Below are positions 44,135 to 53,916 of a DNA stretch of 64,000 nucleotides, piece by piece; positions within the stretch are counted from its first letter, which is position 1, and each line of letters starts with the position of its first letter. The translations under genes and the position numbers were made by a program. Origin of the DNA: RGIG3178 sp942492795 (lineage in GTDB: Bacteria; Bacillota; Clostridia; Christensenellales; QAND01); contig OW818639.1 of NCBI GenBank assembly GCA_942492795.1, forward strand, positions 1,488,001 to 1,552,000. The letters run 5' to 3'. The notes under the pieces are model-generated. The model had not been told where the DNA came from, ran no database searches, and worked only from the letters and a program-made list of their open reading frames with translations.

Positions 44135-44449
44135 CATGGGAACTATTAAGAATTTATCATAATATGTAGATAATAAGCAACGCAGAAAGATGTCGAAATT
44201 GATCGAATAAATGCGAATGCGAAATTTGGAAGTATATGTTTATTATAGAAGGATTAACTTCATCAACCAAAGTGATATAATTTCCATTATTTGGCAAATA
44301 ACGCCGGATATGAAAGCACGGCGATCGCTCAAACATCAGTCATCGGGCACAAGCTGTCAGAATCAGGATGATGGCAGGTGCTGAAGACTCGATGCCGAGC
44401 AAATGGTTAGGAGCATTGTACAACGTTACCCGACATTATAGAATATACG
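44135..44449. other. Intergenic stretch without recognised content
   Basis: About 315 bases between the remnant and the promoter of the dienelactone-hydrolase gene. I see no gene, repeat or RNA. Confidence 0.4.
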
Positions 44450-44478
44450 TTGATACAAAAAAGAATCGATGCTATGAT
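44450..44478 (+). promoter_or_regulatory. SigA-type promoter for the dienelactone hydrolase gene
   Basis: TTGATA at 44450-44455, a 17-base spacer and TATGAT at 44473-44478, 32 bases before the ATG; this makes a short leader with the AAGGAG site. Confidence 0.65.
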
Positions 44479-44509
44479 GGTCAAAAGGCTATGCAAAGGA
44501 GTGTATCTT

Positions 44510-45277
44510 ATGTGGAATCAATTGAAAACGGATGAGTATGAGGGGATGTTGGCAGAGACGGTCACCTTGAGCGGATACAACGGCGATCTGATACACGGTT
44601 ATTTTTCAAGACCTCTGGGAAAGGGCCCATTTCCGGCAATCGTGTTGATCTCTCATATGCCCGGATGGGATGAATGGATGCGTGAGACGGCGCGCCGGTT
44701 TACCCAGCACGGGTATCTCGTCATGCTGCCCGACATCTATTGCCGGTTTGGACATGGTACTCCGGAAGAAGTTATAACAAAAGTCCGGGCTGAGGGGGGC
44801 GTTCCCGATGTCAGCGTGATGGGAGATTGTGAAGGCTCCTTGAAATTCTTGCGCGCGTTGCCTTATTCCAACGGCAAAGTTGGCGTCATAGGCATGTGCT
44901 CCGGCGGGCGACACGCATATCTGGCGGCGTGCACAGTCGAAGGGTTTGACGCAGTTATCGATTGCTGGGGCGGCGGTGTGATCACTGCAAAGGAAAGTTT
45001 AACACCCGCCCGGCCGGTTGCTCCGATCGACTACACGCCAAATCTGAACATCCCGCTGTTGGGCTTATTCGGCAACGATGATCATTCCCCCACAGCCGAA
45101 CAGGTTAACCTGCACGAAGAGGAGCTCAAAAAATACGGGAAGAATTATCAATTCTATCGCTATGACGGTGCGGGACACGGCTTTTGGTATTACCATACGA
45201 AAAGCTACCGGCAAGAACAGGCAATGGACGCTTGGGGAAAGGCTTTTGAATTTTTCAAAGAGCATTTACAGGCCTAA
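44510..45277 (+). CDS. Dienelactone hydrolase family protein
   Basis: A 255-residue alpha/beta hydrolase. The nucleophile elbow is G-M-C-S-G-G near residue 145, with Cys as nucleophile as in true dienelactone hydrolases; Asp in G-N-D-D-H near 198 and His in G-A-G-H-G-F near 226 complete the triad. AAAGGAG lies 10 bases before the ATG; earlier in-frame Mets lie inside or before the promoter and are rejected. The enzyme hydrolyses cyclic or other esters; no aromatic-degradation genes are near, so its substrate is open. Confidence 0.88.
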   Translation: MWNQLKTDEYEGMLAETVTLSGYNGDLIHGYFSRPLGKGPFPAIVLISHMPGWDEWMRETARRFTQHGYLVMLPDIYCRFGHGTPEEVITKVRAEGGVPDVSVMGDCEGSLKFLRALPYSNGKVGVIGMCSGGRHAYLAACTVEGFDAVIDCWGGGVITAKESLTPARPVAPIDYTPNLNIPLLGLFGNDDHSPTAEQVNLHEEELKKYGKNYQFYRYDGAGHGFWYYHTKSYRQEQAMDAWGKAFEFFKEHLQA

Positions 45278-45430
45278 TCGTTTTGCAAAAACACAACGTT
45301 GGGTTGTTGTAAAGTATACTGCATTTGTCGTTGCCGTTGCAGCCCGCTACCAAACGGGTGCAGCGGCAATGCACTGCCGTAGGTTATACGGATAGACTTT
45401 AAGACTTCGCGTCCAAGGAGGGCGGATAAA

Positions 45431-46717
45431 ATGCAGGGGAAAGCTCTCAACACAAAAACAGCAGCGTCGGAACCCTTCGTTGTGATGGCCAAACCGACGG
45501 GTCCGCTGTGCAATTTACAATGCGGATACTGTTACTATTTGGATACGGAGCGATTCTATCAGACGCCGCATCCGTTTTTTATGTCGGATGATCTGTTGGA
45601 GACGTTTGTCCGCCAATTTATCGAGGCGAGCCCCGGGCCTGTGGTATCATTCACGTGGCATGGCGGGGAACCGACGCTGGCCGGGCTTGACTTTTACAAG
45701 CGGGCCGTGGAACTCCAAAAACGGTATCTTCCGCAGGGCTGGACATGCTGGAACAATCTTCAGACGAACGGAATACTTTTGGACGATGAATGGTGTTCGT
45801 TTTTGGCGGATGCCCGCTTTGATGTCGGCTTAAGCCTGGACGGGACAAAATGGCTGCATGACGAATACCGAAAGGACCACAGCGGACGCGGTACGTATGA
45901 TCGTGCTGTGGCATCCGTGCGCCGTCTGCAAGCCCACGGCGTCCAACCCGATCTGCTGTGCACGGTAACCGCCTCCATAGCGAACGAACCTGTCGCTGTT
46001 TACAATGCACTACGCGACCTCAATACCGGATGGATCCAGTTTATACCCATCGTGAATAAATCGGCAGACGGACAGGTGCTGCCCGAATCTGTTTCAGGCG
46101 AGGCGTATGGAAATTTCCTGTGCACGGTTTTCGACGAATGGATCCGCCGTGATATCGGACGGCTGGAAGTTCAGCTGTTTGCCGAGATGTCTTTGGTCCT
46201 ATCGGGAGGGCAATCAAGCCTGTGCTGGATGGCTCCTACTTGCGGGAAAGCACTCATCGTGGAACACGACGGCGGCGTTTATTCCTGCGATCACTATGTT
46301 GCACCTTCGCACCGCATCGGCGACATCGGCATATCCCATCTGGGCATCCTGGCAGATCTGCCCGAACAGCGCCGCTTTGGCTGTGATAAGCGGGACAGCC
46401 TACCTTCGCAATGCCGCAGCTGCGCATGGCTGTCGTTGTGCAACGGAGGGTGCCCGAAAGACCGGTTTATGCAAACCGGTGACGGCGAGGGCGGGCTTAA
46501 TTATCTCTGCAGCGGTTTTAAGCGGATTTTCTCCCATGCAGAGCAACCGCTGAAGCAAATCATACAGCTTAAAAAACGCGGGCTGAAGTCCGAAGCCATC
46601 ATGGCCGAAATCAATGCCGAGGCACACTTCATGTGGAGAGACATAGGGCGAAACGACCCCTGTCCTTGCGGCAGCGGGCGCAAGGCGAAGAACTGCTGCT
46701 GGTCCAAACGGCCGTAA
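45431..46717 (+). CDS. Radical SAM anaerobic sulfatase-maturase-like enzyme with SEC-C motif
   Basis: A 428-residue radical SAM/SPASM protein. The SAM-cluster motif is C-N-L-Q-C-G-Y-C at residues 27-34, with G-G-E-P-T near 76. The SPASM part has auxiliary cluster cysteines (C-G-K-A near 276, C-D-H-Y, C-R-S-C-A-W-L-S-L-C-N-G-G-C near 325-340). It is the anSME family, which makes formylglycine in type I sulfatases. The C-terminus carries a SEC-C zinc motif (N-D-P-C-P-C-G-S-G-R-K-A-K-N-C-C), a fusion found in many members. GGAGGG lies 7 bases upstream. No sulfatase gene is in the window. Confidence 0.9.
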   Translation: MQGKALNTKTAASEPFVVMAKPTGPLCNLQCGYCYYLDTERFYQTPHPFFMSDDLLETFVRQFIEASPGPVVSFTWHGGEPTLAGLDFYKRAVELQKRYLPQGWTCWNNLQTNGILLDDEWCSFLADARFDVGLSLDGTKWLHDEYRKDHSGRGTYDRAVASVRRLQAHGVQPDLLCTVTASIANEPVAVYNALRDLNTGWIQFIPIVNKSADGQVLPESVSGEAYGNFLCTVFDEWIRRDIGRLEVQLFAEMSLVLSGGQSSLCWMAPTCGKALIVEHDGGVYSCDHYVAPSHRIGDIGISHLGILADLPEQRRFGCDKRDSLPSQCRSCAWLSLCNGGCPKDRFMQTGDGEGGLNYLCSGFKRIFSHAEQPLKQIIQLKKRGLKSEAIMAEINAEAHFMWRDIGRNDPCPCGSGRKAKNCCWSKRP

Positions 46718-46818
46718 GCCTTTTGATCCTGCAAGGCGCCATGGAGCCTGTGCGTAGAGTCCTTTTGCCGCTAAGCAACAGGGCATTGCGGCGATCCCAT
46801 TGCCCCCCTCCTTAGAAG

Positions 46819-46844
46819 AGACAACCAACCGGTTGTCTTTTTTC
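46819..46844 (+). terminator. Terminator of the radical SAM gene
   Basis: AGACAACC and GGTTGTCT pair around AACC and are followed by TTTTTCTTT. Confidence 0.85.
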
Positions 46845-46981
46845 TTTGGATCAATACCGGCAGCAATTGACAAACAACACACAAAGCGTTATTCTCTATA
46901 AGGAATATCGTATTGGCTTTGCTATTATCATACAAACAAAAATATCGGTTCCAACGAACCGAAAAAATACAGGAGGGAAAA

Positions 46982-48187
46982 ATGAAAAACTTTTCGAATT
47001 TCACGTTTCACATGACAACAGAAATCGTCTTCGGCAAAGATGCCGAGTTGCAGACGGCTTCGTTGATCAAAAAGCACGGCGGCACCAAGGTCATGATCGT
47101 CACGGACGGCGGCGGTTTCGTCAAGAAAAACGGCTTGTTCGATAAGGCTGCCGACACATTGAAAACCGCAGGGATCCCGTTTGTCGAACTCGAAGGCGTG
47201 CAGCCCAATCCGCGCCGATCCCTTGTCTACAAAGGCCTTGAGCTGGCCAAAAAAGAAAAAGTCGATTTCCTTCTTGCCATCGGCGGCGGCAGCACCATCG
47301 ATACCGCCAAAGCAATCGGCATGGGTATGGAATACGACGGCGACCTGTGGGATTTTTACACGGGCAAAGCGGAAGCAAAGAAAAGCACCCCGGTGGGCGT
47401 TATCATCACGATCGCCGCCACAGGCAGCGAAACCAGCACGAGCAGCGTCATTCTCGACGATATCGACGCGCATACAAAGACCGGCGCGCGTCCACCGCGC
47501 CCCGTTTTTGCCATCATGAACCCGGAGATTACCTATACGCTTCCGCCGTTCCAGACGGGCGCAGGCGCCGCGGATATCCTCGCCCACTCGTTTGACAGCT
47601 ATTTTACCTATGGCGAATCCTATCTTGGCGATCGGTTCAGCGAGAGCACGATGAGCGCTGCGGTAAAATACGGACCCCTTGCATTGAAGGATCCCACCAA
47701 CTATGAATACAGGGCAGAATTGATGCTGACATCGTCCTTTGCCCACAATGACACATGCCGCATCGGACGCGCACGCTATCCGATGTCGGGGGGCGGCCAT
47801 AACCTGGAACGGAACCTAAGCGGCATGTTTGACACAGCGCACGGCGCAGGGCTGGCTGTGATGATGCCCGCTATGCTTGAGTATATGCTGGAGCATGACC
47901 AGACAACGATTCCCAAGATTGCACAATTCGCAAACAGGGTATTTAACGTTGAAGCCGATCCGTGCAACCCCAAAGAAGTCGCGCAGGAAGGCGTCATCCG
48001 TTTCCGCGCATGGATCAAAGCGCTTGGGATGCCGGGAACACTGCATGAACTGCTGCGCAGGGACGTTACCGATGCCGACATCGATGCGTTGGTTAAATCC
48101 GTCCGTTATAACGCAGAAGGCCTGTTCCAGGGTTTTGGTCATCTTACCAAAGAGGACGTCAAAAAGCTTTACCTCTCCGTCCGATAA
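46982..48187 (+). CDS. Iron-containing alcohol dehydrogenase, butanol-dehydrogenase type
   Basis: A 401-residue BdhA/YqhD-type enzyme reducing aldehydes (such as butanal) with NAD(P)H. The start is the ATG of M-K-N-F-S-N-F, with GGAGGG 5 bases upstream. The cofactor site is G-G-G-S-T-I-D near 101; metal ligands are in G-A-A-D-I-L-A-H-S-F-D near 203-208 and in F-D-T-A-H-G-A-G near 285; the G-H-N-L-E stretch is a family mark. It has only remote similarity to the iron enzyme at 35271. It is closed by its own terminator and convergent with an MFS gene. Confidence 0.93.
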   Translation: MKNFSNFTFHMTTEIVFGKDAELQTASLIKKHGGTKVMIVTDGGGFVKKNGLFDKAADTLKTAGIPFVELEGVQPNPRRSLVYKGLELAKKEKVDFLLAIGGGSTIDTAKAIGMGMEYDGDLWDFYTGKAEAKKSTPVGVIITIAATGSETSTSSVILDDIDAHTKTGARPPRPVFAIMNPEITYTLPPFQTGAGAADILAHSFDSYFTYGESYLGDRFSESTMSAAVKYGPLALKDPTNYEYRAELMLTSSFAHNDTCRIGRARYPMSGGGHNLERNLSGMFDTAHGAGLAVMMPAMLEYMLEHDQTTIPKIAQFANRVFNVEADPCNPKEVAQEGVIRFRAWIKALGMPGTLHELLRRDVTDADIDALVKSVRYNAEGLFQGFGHLTKEDVKKLYLSVR

Positions 48188-48244
48188 TAGCCATAGCAGA
48201 ACCACAATGACAGGGAACTCAGACAAACACTTTGACGAATACAA

Positions 48245-48283
48245 AAAGAGAAGCAACAGGATATCCCTGTTGCTTCTCTTTGT
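48245..48283. terminator. Bidirectional terminator between bdh-like and MFS genes
   Basis: AAAGAGAAGCAACAGG and CCTGTTGCTTCTCTTT form a perfect 16-bp stem around ATATC. Confidence 0.88.
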
Positions 48284-48290
48284 AACCTAT

Positions 48291-49520
48291 TTATGCCACA
48301 AGTTCGGGTTTCTTGTCGGCCAAGTTGGCATCGCGCTTTTTCTCGCTGCGGCGCAGCCAAATATAGAGAGGGATACCTATGAGAACAAAAGCTGCGAAGC
48401 TGTAAAACGTATTGCCGTAGCCGATTCCCGTGGCCAAAAAGCCACCCGCGGCAGGAGCCATGGTATTGAGAAGATCCTGCCCAATATGAATGGTAGCGGA
48501 TGAAACACCGGCCCGTTCACGCCCCAATCGCTTGATGGATGCTCCCTGGATGGAAGCTAAAGCGACGCCTTGGCTCAGGGCTTTGCAAATTCCCGCAAGG
48601 ACGATGACGGTTATAGAATTGGCGGCGCCGATGAGCAAAAAGGTCAGGGAGTTGAATATAAAAGCGGGATAAAGCAGTACGGGCAAGCCGAATCGATCCA
48701 GAATGCGACCGGCGATCGGCCGTATGGTCAGAGCAATAATGGAATACACGGTGAAGAATATGGCAACGCCGGGAATGACCCGCTCCTTGGCAATGAGTGC
48801 CAAAAAGGAGTTGGCCATTTGGGTGGAAATGGAGAATAGACCCGCTAAAAAAGCATAGGGCAGGATTTCCACGGCGATCAGATTGTTCAGCTTCAGCTTT
48901 TTTATATGGAATTCGCCTCGGATATGCTTGTAGGGCAACACAGAAAGAACCACAGCGCCGGAAATGCAAAGGATGTTGGATATCAAAAAGCAGATATTGT
49001 AGCCAAATCGATCCGACAACCATAATCCGATGGCGGGACCGACCGCTTGAGAGAGCACAACGCCGAACGACGTCAAAGCAACGCCTTCGCCCATCCGGTC
49101 CTTTGGGATAAAGCTCGTTGCAAAGGAAATCCGTGCGACGCTCATAAATGCAAAGGAAAAACCTTGCAGCAAGCGGGAAACGATCATTCCTGCGATACTG
49201 GGGAAAATCATGTAGCCGGCATAGGACAACGAGGAAATCAGGATGGAGCCTACCATCACATACTTGCGGTTGAGAACATCATTGGCTGCTCCCGAGATCG
49301 GACGCAAAAACATAGCCATCATGGACGTCATGCCCACGATGGTTCCCGCAAGGGAAAGCGAGGCACCCAGACTCTTCGCATAGCTGGAAAGCTGAGGATT
49401 CACCATTTGACCGGCCGTGCCGCTGATAAAGCCAAACACAAGGATCATGATGAATGCGGGGTTCCACAATGTTTGCGGGTCTTCGACAGTGAGGAAAGAG
49501 CGAATTCTTTTAAACAACAT
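48291..49520 (-). CDS. MFS transporter
   Basis: A 409-residue twelve-helix major facilitator. It starts M-L-F-K-R-I-R-S with helix 1 at about residues 22-42. Loop 2-3 reads G-A-A-N-D-V-L-N-R-K near 78 and helix 5 has L-S-Q-A-V-G-P-A-I-G. The layout resembles arabinose-efflux or staphylopine-type exporters. The ribosome site before the ATG is weak (GGGATCTGCTTC). Single leftward gene; substrate unknown. Confidence 0.82.
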   Translation of the reverse strand: MLFKRIRSFLTVEDPQTLWNPAFIMILVFGFISGTAGQMVNPQLSSYAKSLGASLSLAGTIVGMTSMMAMFLRPISGAANDVLNRKYVMVGSILISSLSYAGYMIFPSIAGMIVSRLLQGFSFAFMSVARISFATSFIPKDRMGEGVALTSFGVVLSQAVGPAIGLWLSDRFGYNICFLISNILCISGAVVLSVLPYKHIRGEFHIKKLKLNNLIAVEILPYAFLAGLFSISTQMANSFLALIAKERVIPGVAIFFTVYSIIALTIRPIAGRILDRFGLPVLLYPAFIFNSLTFLLIGAANSITVIVLAGICKALSQGVALASIQGASIKRLGRERAGVSSATIHIGQDLLNTMAPAAGGFLATGIGYGNTFYSFAAFVLIGIPLYIWLRRSEKKRDANLADKKPELVA

Positions 49521-49870
49521 ACAGAAGCAGATCCCTTCATTAATTAATTAGAAATCAAACTGTAAACTTCGGTATATTTTAAGCATCAACAGATGCAATT
49601 CACTTTATAGACAGGCTTCGTTGATGTGATTTTGCCAGGTGTCTGTTAACAAACCCTTTCATAAATTACTTAGTCGTCAAACTATTATACTCATCAGTAT
49701 ATGCCAAGTATCTGTCATATGCAAATCACATTTGGATAAAATTTGCGACAATTCTTTTTTGGCGTATCCACCGGCAAGATATCCAATCAATGAACAAAAC
49801 CTGCCTTTTTAAAACAGCTTATAGACCTTAAAGCAACAGCGGTTTTATACTAAAGACACAGACGCGGCAC
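49521..49870. other. AT-rich intergenic region
   Basis: About 350 bases between the leftward MFS gene and the terminator of the leftward PH-domain gene. It holds the MFS promoter presumably, with several TATA-like patches, but no clear -35/-10 pair, gene or repeat. Confidence 0.4.
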
Positions 49871-49893
49871 AAAAAAACCGCCCCGAAAGGCGG
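49871..49893 (-). terminator. Terminator of the PH-domain gene
   Basis: On the minus strand CCGCC-type arms (CCGCC at 49878-49882 and GGCGG at 49889-49893) form a short GC stem followed by seven T. Confidence 0.75.
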
Positions 49894-49974
49894 CTGATCT
49901 GTGCTTGTGCAGGATCGGAATCATGGACAAGTCCAAATGAACAAACCCGATATAGCTCCTGCCTATGATAAAAA

Positions 49975-50430
49975 TCAATCGGGAGTTCCGTCTCCGTCCT
50001 GGTCATCAAATATACTGTTTGTCTCGTCGTCCGTTTCGCGGATCAAGCCTGCCGCACCATAGATCTCGCGGCCTGTCAGTCCCTTTGCGACGCGTTGCCG
50101 TTCGACGATCTGACTGATAAAGCGCTGTACATCCCTTGATTTTTTAACATTTTTGATCTCGGCCATATTGTTGGACTGATCGGCGCTGTAGAGGGTGATC
50201 GTGCCGACACCGAAGATTTTTTGCCCGAACGTACGAACCAGCTTGATATCCAAAATGCGATATAGCAAAATCTCGTTGGTTTCTGTACGAAAAAGGCCCT
50301 TGCGCGATGTGAAACGCTCATTGTCAACCTGATAGACAGTGAAACTGATGGGCATCCCCAAAATGCGCTTGCGATCACGCCAGAGTATTTTTTCTTCGGA
50401 AATGTTGTTTAAATAATCCTTTTTTGGCAT
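49975..50430 (-). CDS. Bacterial PH-domain protein (DUF304/YdbT-like)
   Basis: A protein of about 151 residues. A bacterial PH-like domain (residues about 15-110) shows I-L-W-R-D-R-K-R near the start, Y-Q-V-D-N-E-R-F-T-S-R-K-G-L-F near 35 and I-L-D-I-K-L-V-R-T-F-G-Q near 60. No membrane helix is present, unlike YdbT. The tail is acidic and ends D-D-Q-D-G-D-G-T-P-D, a thrombospondin-3-like or EF-loop-like acidic run. The start is uncertain (ATG at 50430, GTG 9 bases earlier). Role unknown; such domains bind proteins or lipids. Confidence 0.7.
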   Translation of the reverse strand: MPKKDYLNNISEEKILWRDRKRILGMPISFTVYQVDNERFTSRKGLFRTETNEILLYRILDIKLVRTFGQKIFGVGTITLYSADQSNNMAEIKNVKKSRDVQRFISQIVERQRVAKGLTGREIYGAAGLIRETDDETNSIFDDQDGDGTPD

Positions 50431-50750
50431 GTGCTTCACCAACCTAACGTCGTTTCTGAAATGATTATACTTTATTTTACTTGTTGTATCAATTGATATT
50501 CGTAACTGTCTTTACTTTTGTATTTCCATTGTAGTGAATGAACGGTTGATTTGAACAAGCAAAGCATCGGGGTGTTTATTGCTTTACGGATATGCATTGT
50601 TGCCGATCATGCAAAGCACGCGATGATTAAAAATAAAATATCCAAAGCAAATCAGTAAATCCGTGCAGTATTTGGTATAATACGTTAAGATGGAAAAGCA
50701 TCGAATACACGTGCATGGATGACTTGATTATTGATTTGAGGAGCATGGCT
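50431..50750. other. Divergent intergenic region
   Basis: About 320 bases between the leftward PH-domain gene and the rightward DegV gene. It is AT-rich and contains the extended -10 for degV listed separately; nothing else is recognised. Confidence 0.4.
50673..50681 (+). promoter_or_regulatory. Extended -10 promoter for the DegV gene
   Basis: TGG-TATAAT is an extended -10 70 bases before the DegV start. The -35 position (CAGTAA-like) is weak, as is common with extended -10 promoters. Confidence 0.5.
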
Positions 50751-51602
50751 ATGATGAAGAGCCCGTTCGCTATCATTACCGACAGCACCAGTGACTTGCC
50801 CAAGGAATACCTTGAGCAGCATCATGTTTTTATGATCCCGCTGCAAGTCCATACGCCCAAGGGACAGTTTCTCGACGGCGTGGATATCACCCCCGATGAG
50901 ATCTACGACGGTATGCCCGAGGTGATACCCACAACTTCGCAGCCTGCACCCGATTATGTGCAGCAGGTTTTTGAACAGATTAAAGCGGAGGGTTACAGGG
51001 AAGCCGTCGCCATTTGCATCTCTTCGGGACTCAGCGGTACATACGATGTATTGCGCCTGTGCGCGCGCGATGTGGAAGGTTTAGCTGTGCAGGTCGTTGA
51101 CAGCCGCCGCCTTTCGATGGCTTTGGGCTTCCAGGTGATGCACGCGGTTGATATGGCTGAAGAAGGCAAATCCTTGCATGACGTGGTGATCGCGCTAAAC
51201 GACGGATGGAAACAAACCAACGGGCTGTTCTGCATGCCCACGCTGACTTACCTGATCAAAGGCGGCAGAATCGGTCTGGTGGCGGGAACTGTGGGTAAAC
51301 TGTTGGGCCTTGTTCCTGTCATTATGATAAACGATGAGGGTAAATATATCACGCTTGCCAAAACGCGAAGCTATACAAAGGCGATTGATAAAATCAAAGA
51401 GGTCGTCGGTGAATTGATCGCGGGGAAATTGGCGGATGTTGCCATCTTGCAAGGCGGTGCCAAGGAGCAGGCAAAGCAGGTCTTTGACTCGCTTAAAAAC
51501 TTGAAGGGTTTGCGCAATCTTCATATGGCGCAGATAAGCCCCGTTCTTGGCGTCCATACGGGTCCGGGTTTGTTTGGTATCGCATACAGGATTGTTGAGT
51601 AA
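50751..51602 (+). CDS. DegV family fatty-acid-binding protein
   Basis: A 283-residue DegV/FakB-type protein, which presents fatty acids to a kinase for phospholipid synthesis. The start chosen is M-M-K-S-P-F, with GAGGAG 7 bases upstream; the frame is open 36 bases earlier. It has I-I-T-D-S-T-S-D-L-P near 8, the S-G-L-S-G-T-Y loop near 91 and G-G-R-I-G near 164, typical ligand-contact sites. No FakA kinase gene is in the window. A terminator follows. Confidence 0.92.
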   Translation: MMKSPFAIITDSTSDLPKEYLEQHHVFMIPLQVHTPKGQFLDGVDITPDEIYDGMPEVIPTTSQPAPDYVQQVFEQIKAEGYREAVAICISSGLSGTYDVLRLCARDVEGLAVQVVDSRRLSMALGFQVMHAVDMAEEGKSLHDVVIALNDGWKQTNGLFCMPTLTYLIKGGRIGLVAGTVGKLLGLVPVIMINDEGKYITLAKTRSYTKAIDKIKEVVGELIAGKLADVAILQGGAKEQAKQVFDSLKNLKGLRNLHMAQISPVLGVHTGPGLFGIAYRIVE

Positions 51603-51640
51603 AAAAGCACGGCATGTCTTTGGCAATGTATGAAATACGG

Positions 51641-51681
51641 CAAAAACACAATTTCGCGATTGCAGGAGTTGTGTTTTTGTT
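51641..51681 (+). terminator. Terminator of the DegV gene
   Basis: CAAAAACACAA and TTGTGTTTTTG form an 11-bp stem over a 17-base loop and are followed by TTTCTG. Confidence 0.75.
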
Positions 51682-51827
51682 TCTGCACAGAGCAAATATT
51701 GTGGAATTTGCAAAGGATCCTCTGCCAAAATGCAAAAACTGTATTGTTCCGAATCATAAATCGGATAGAATCATATCAGCGACAGCATCTGCCAAAGACT
51801 GCTAAGAATTCAAAGGAGGGAAAGCAT

Positions 51828-52799
51828 ATGCCGGAACCGAGACCGATCAGATCCAATTTGAAATCCAAACGGATTGTATGGGAAGAGGAAAAGCCGATCC
51901 GGTGGTCGTTTATGAAGGTTCTTCGGGAATACAGCAATATCAAGTGGGAGTATCCGGTCAATCCCTACGCGGAGGTATACCCGTTTCGGAATAACCTCTA
52001 TTGCATTTTTACCGAAAGCATCGACGGCGGCGGCGACCCTTGGATGTATCTGATCGACGGACCTGAAAAATGCATGCTGATCGATACCGGCTTTGGCGTG
52101 GGCGATCTCAAAGGGTTGGTCCAAGAAATCGTCAAGGACAAACCGCTGATCGTTGCCAATACACATGCGCACCCTGATCACGCCTTAGGCAATTGCCAAT
52201 TCGATACCTGCTTTTGTCATGCGTATGATGTGCAGCGGATGAAAGCAATGAACAATCCGCATATGTGGGACCACTGCTTTGATCAGAACGGGAAGCCGAT
52301 CTTTACGGATTTTGACCGCAACGATATCATCCCATTCCGCGAATATGAGATCATCGGCGTTCCGGACGGCACTTTGTTTGATCTGGGCGGCGGTTATAAA
52401 GTGGAATTGGTCCATCTTCCCGGGCATACGTCGGGGCAATGCGCTTACTTAGATCATCAAAATCATACCATCTTCACCGGCGACACCACGAACATCGGGA
52501 TTGGCGTTGCACAGGACGCCCCCTATCGGGAATACTGTACCGTCACCGCGCTGCGCGATGCGCTTATCAGGCTCAAACCGCGCTTTTCGGAGATATCCGG
52601 CGTCTTTCCGGGGCATGGGATGCTCGATCAATCCTATATCACGCTGCAATACCTGTTGGATACGGCGCAAGCTGTCATCGCCCATCCCGACCGGTACGAC
52701 AGCACAACGGAGAATGTCCGCGGAGGCAAATCGACGGTGTTCTATGTCAAGAACATATACGAGGGCAGCGCGATCCGTTACACCATGAACAGCGTTTGA
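51828..52799 (+). CDS. MBL-fold metallo-hydrolase
   Basis: A 323-residue metallo-beta-lactamase-fold hydrolase. The di-metal motif is T-H-A-H-P-D-H near residues 112-118, with further ligands His in L-P-G-H-T-S-G near 198, Asp in F-T-G-D-T near 220 and His in F-P-G-H-G near 262. AAAGGAGG lies 8 bases before the ATG; the frame is open about 200 bases upstream but that part overlaps the preceding terminator. It could be a glyoxalase-II-like or other hydrolase; the substrate is unknown. The N-terminal 50 residues are specific to this protein. Confidence 0.87.
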   Translation: MPEPRPIRSNLKSKRIVWEEEKPIRWSFMKVLREYSNIKWEYPVNPYAEVYPFRNNLYCIFTESIDGGGDPWMYLIDGPEKCMLIDTGFGVGDLKGLVQEIVKDKPLIVANTHAHPDHALGNCQFDTCFCHAYDVQRMKAMNNPHMWDHCFDQNGKPIFTDFDRNDIIPFREYEIIGVPDGTLFDLGGGYKVELVHLPGHTSGQCAYLDHQNHTIFTGDTTNIGIGVAQDAPYREYCTVTALRDALIRLKPRFSEISGVFPGHGMLDQSYITLQYLLDTAQAVIAHPDRYDSTTENVRGGKSTVFYVKNIYEGSAIRYTMNSV

Positions 52800-52867
52800 T
52801 AGAAAACGGTAACAAGTGACGGGTTGTACCTTGCATAGACGTATTTTACCGCGACCGAACCTGTTGT

Positions 52868-53695
52868 CTATACTGCGGTGCTCTCGGGCACTTTTTGTTT
52901 GTTTGCTCTACTGTGAAGCAGCGTATAGATTTCAGCGGCGGCAAACAGAATGATGCATGCGACAACGGCGAATATGACAAGAGGATATTGGCTGGCAAAT
53001 CCTGTGGCGGATGTATGCTTGATAAAAATACCGGCGTAAGCCCAGATAAGGACAAGCCCATAGGCATAATCCCGATTCCGGATGATCGTCGCAGCGCCGA
53101 TGGCCATGCCGACAGCCAGGATTATCACAGCCCATACCGATTCCGGTATTCCAAAGCCGTTCCAATGCAGGCTTACCAAAAGGGCAGTGGCATTTGCTAT
53201 TGTTGCCACCGTTATCCAACCAAAATAAACGCTGAAGGGAAGCCGGACAAAAATCCTTTCCTTTGCCGTGAGCGTTTCCTTCTTTGTCAGTTGGTTGATC
53301 CATATCAGACAGACGAGGATGACAAGCATCAACAGCATGGTGATCTGTATATTGAAAGAATGCCACGCAAAGATCCAGATCGCGTTGGCAACGGATGATA
53401 CGCAGAACAGGATATTAATTTTATGTATCAGATGTGTCTTGAGATCCGAACCCTTTTTTTGAAACAAACCAAGCTGATACAGGCTGTACATCGCGAGCAA
53501 AACATAGATGACACCCCATATCGCGAAGGTAATGCCGGCAGGGGCAAACAGGTTTGGGTAAGAGTCTGAAACCTGTCCGGTATTGACGCCGTTTAGCGGA
53601 AGCAGATTGGCCAGCATATTGACCACGATCATCAAAAGATATGTGATGACAGTCACTATTTGAAGTGCTTTGATTTTTGGTCTTTGCTCCAACAT
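52868..53695 (-). CDS. TspO/MBR-related membrane protein
   Basis: A 275-residue protein with seven or eight predicted helices. It belongs to the tryptophan-rich sensory protein/TspO group or its long relatives: P-L-N-G-V-N-T-G near residue 33, F-A-P-A-G-I-T-F-A-I-W-G-V-I-Y near 51 and a conserved W-I-F-A-W-H near 108. The start is an ATG with GGGAGG 5 bases upstream. Classical TspO has five helices and 150-160 residues, so this is the extended type found in many Bacillota. Ligands may be tetrapyrroles; that is not proven for this branch. Confidence 0.75.
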   Translation of the reverse strand: MLEQRPKIKALQIVTVITYLLMIVVNMLANLLPLNGVNTGQVSDSYPNLFAPAGITFAIWGVIYVLLAMYSLYQLGLFQKKGSDLKTHLIHKINILFCVSSVANAIWIFAWHSFNIQITMLLMLVILVCLIWINQLTKKETLTAKERIFVRLPFSVYFGWITVATIANATALLVSLHWNGFGIPESVWAVIILAVGMAIGAATIIRNRDYAYGLVLIWAYAGIFIKHTSATGFASQYPLVIFAVVACIILFAAAEIYTLLHSRANKQKVPESTAV

Positions 53696-53916
53696 ACACA
53701 CCTCCCAGTTTTTTTAATTATACCGATCCTCAAGGCCATCATAGGGTATATTCCAAGTTCTATCAACAAATTTCGATATCAGGCTTGGAAAAACACAGAT
53801 GTATATCGATTGGGAAAATTTATTCCAATGCTGTCCGACAAATATTACGATTGCAACATAAAATATCTTAATATATAATATAACAATATATGGTAATATT
53901 ATAGGAGGATAAACGC

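Noticed and set aside
46928..47800. Antisense open frame in the butanol-type dehydrogenase gene
   Set aside because: The coding strand shows clear metal and cofactor motifs; the antisense translation does not resemble a protein family.
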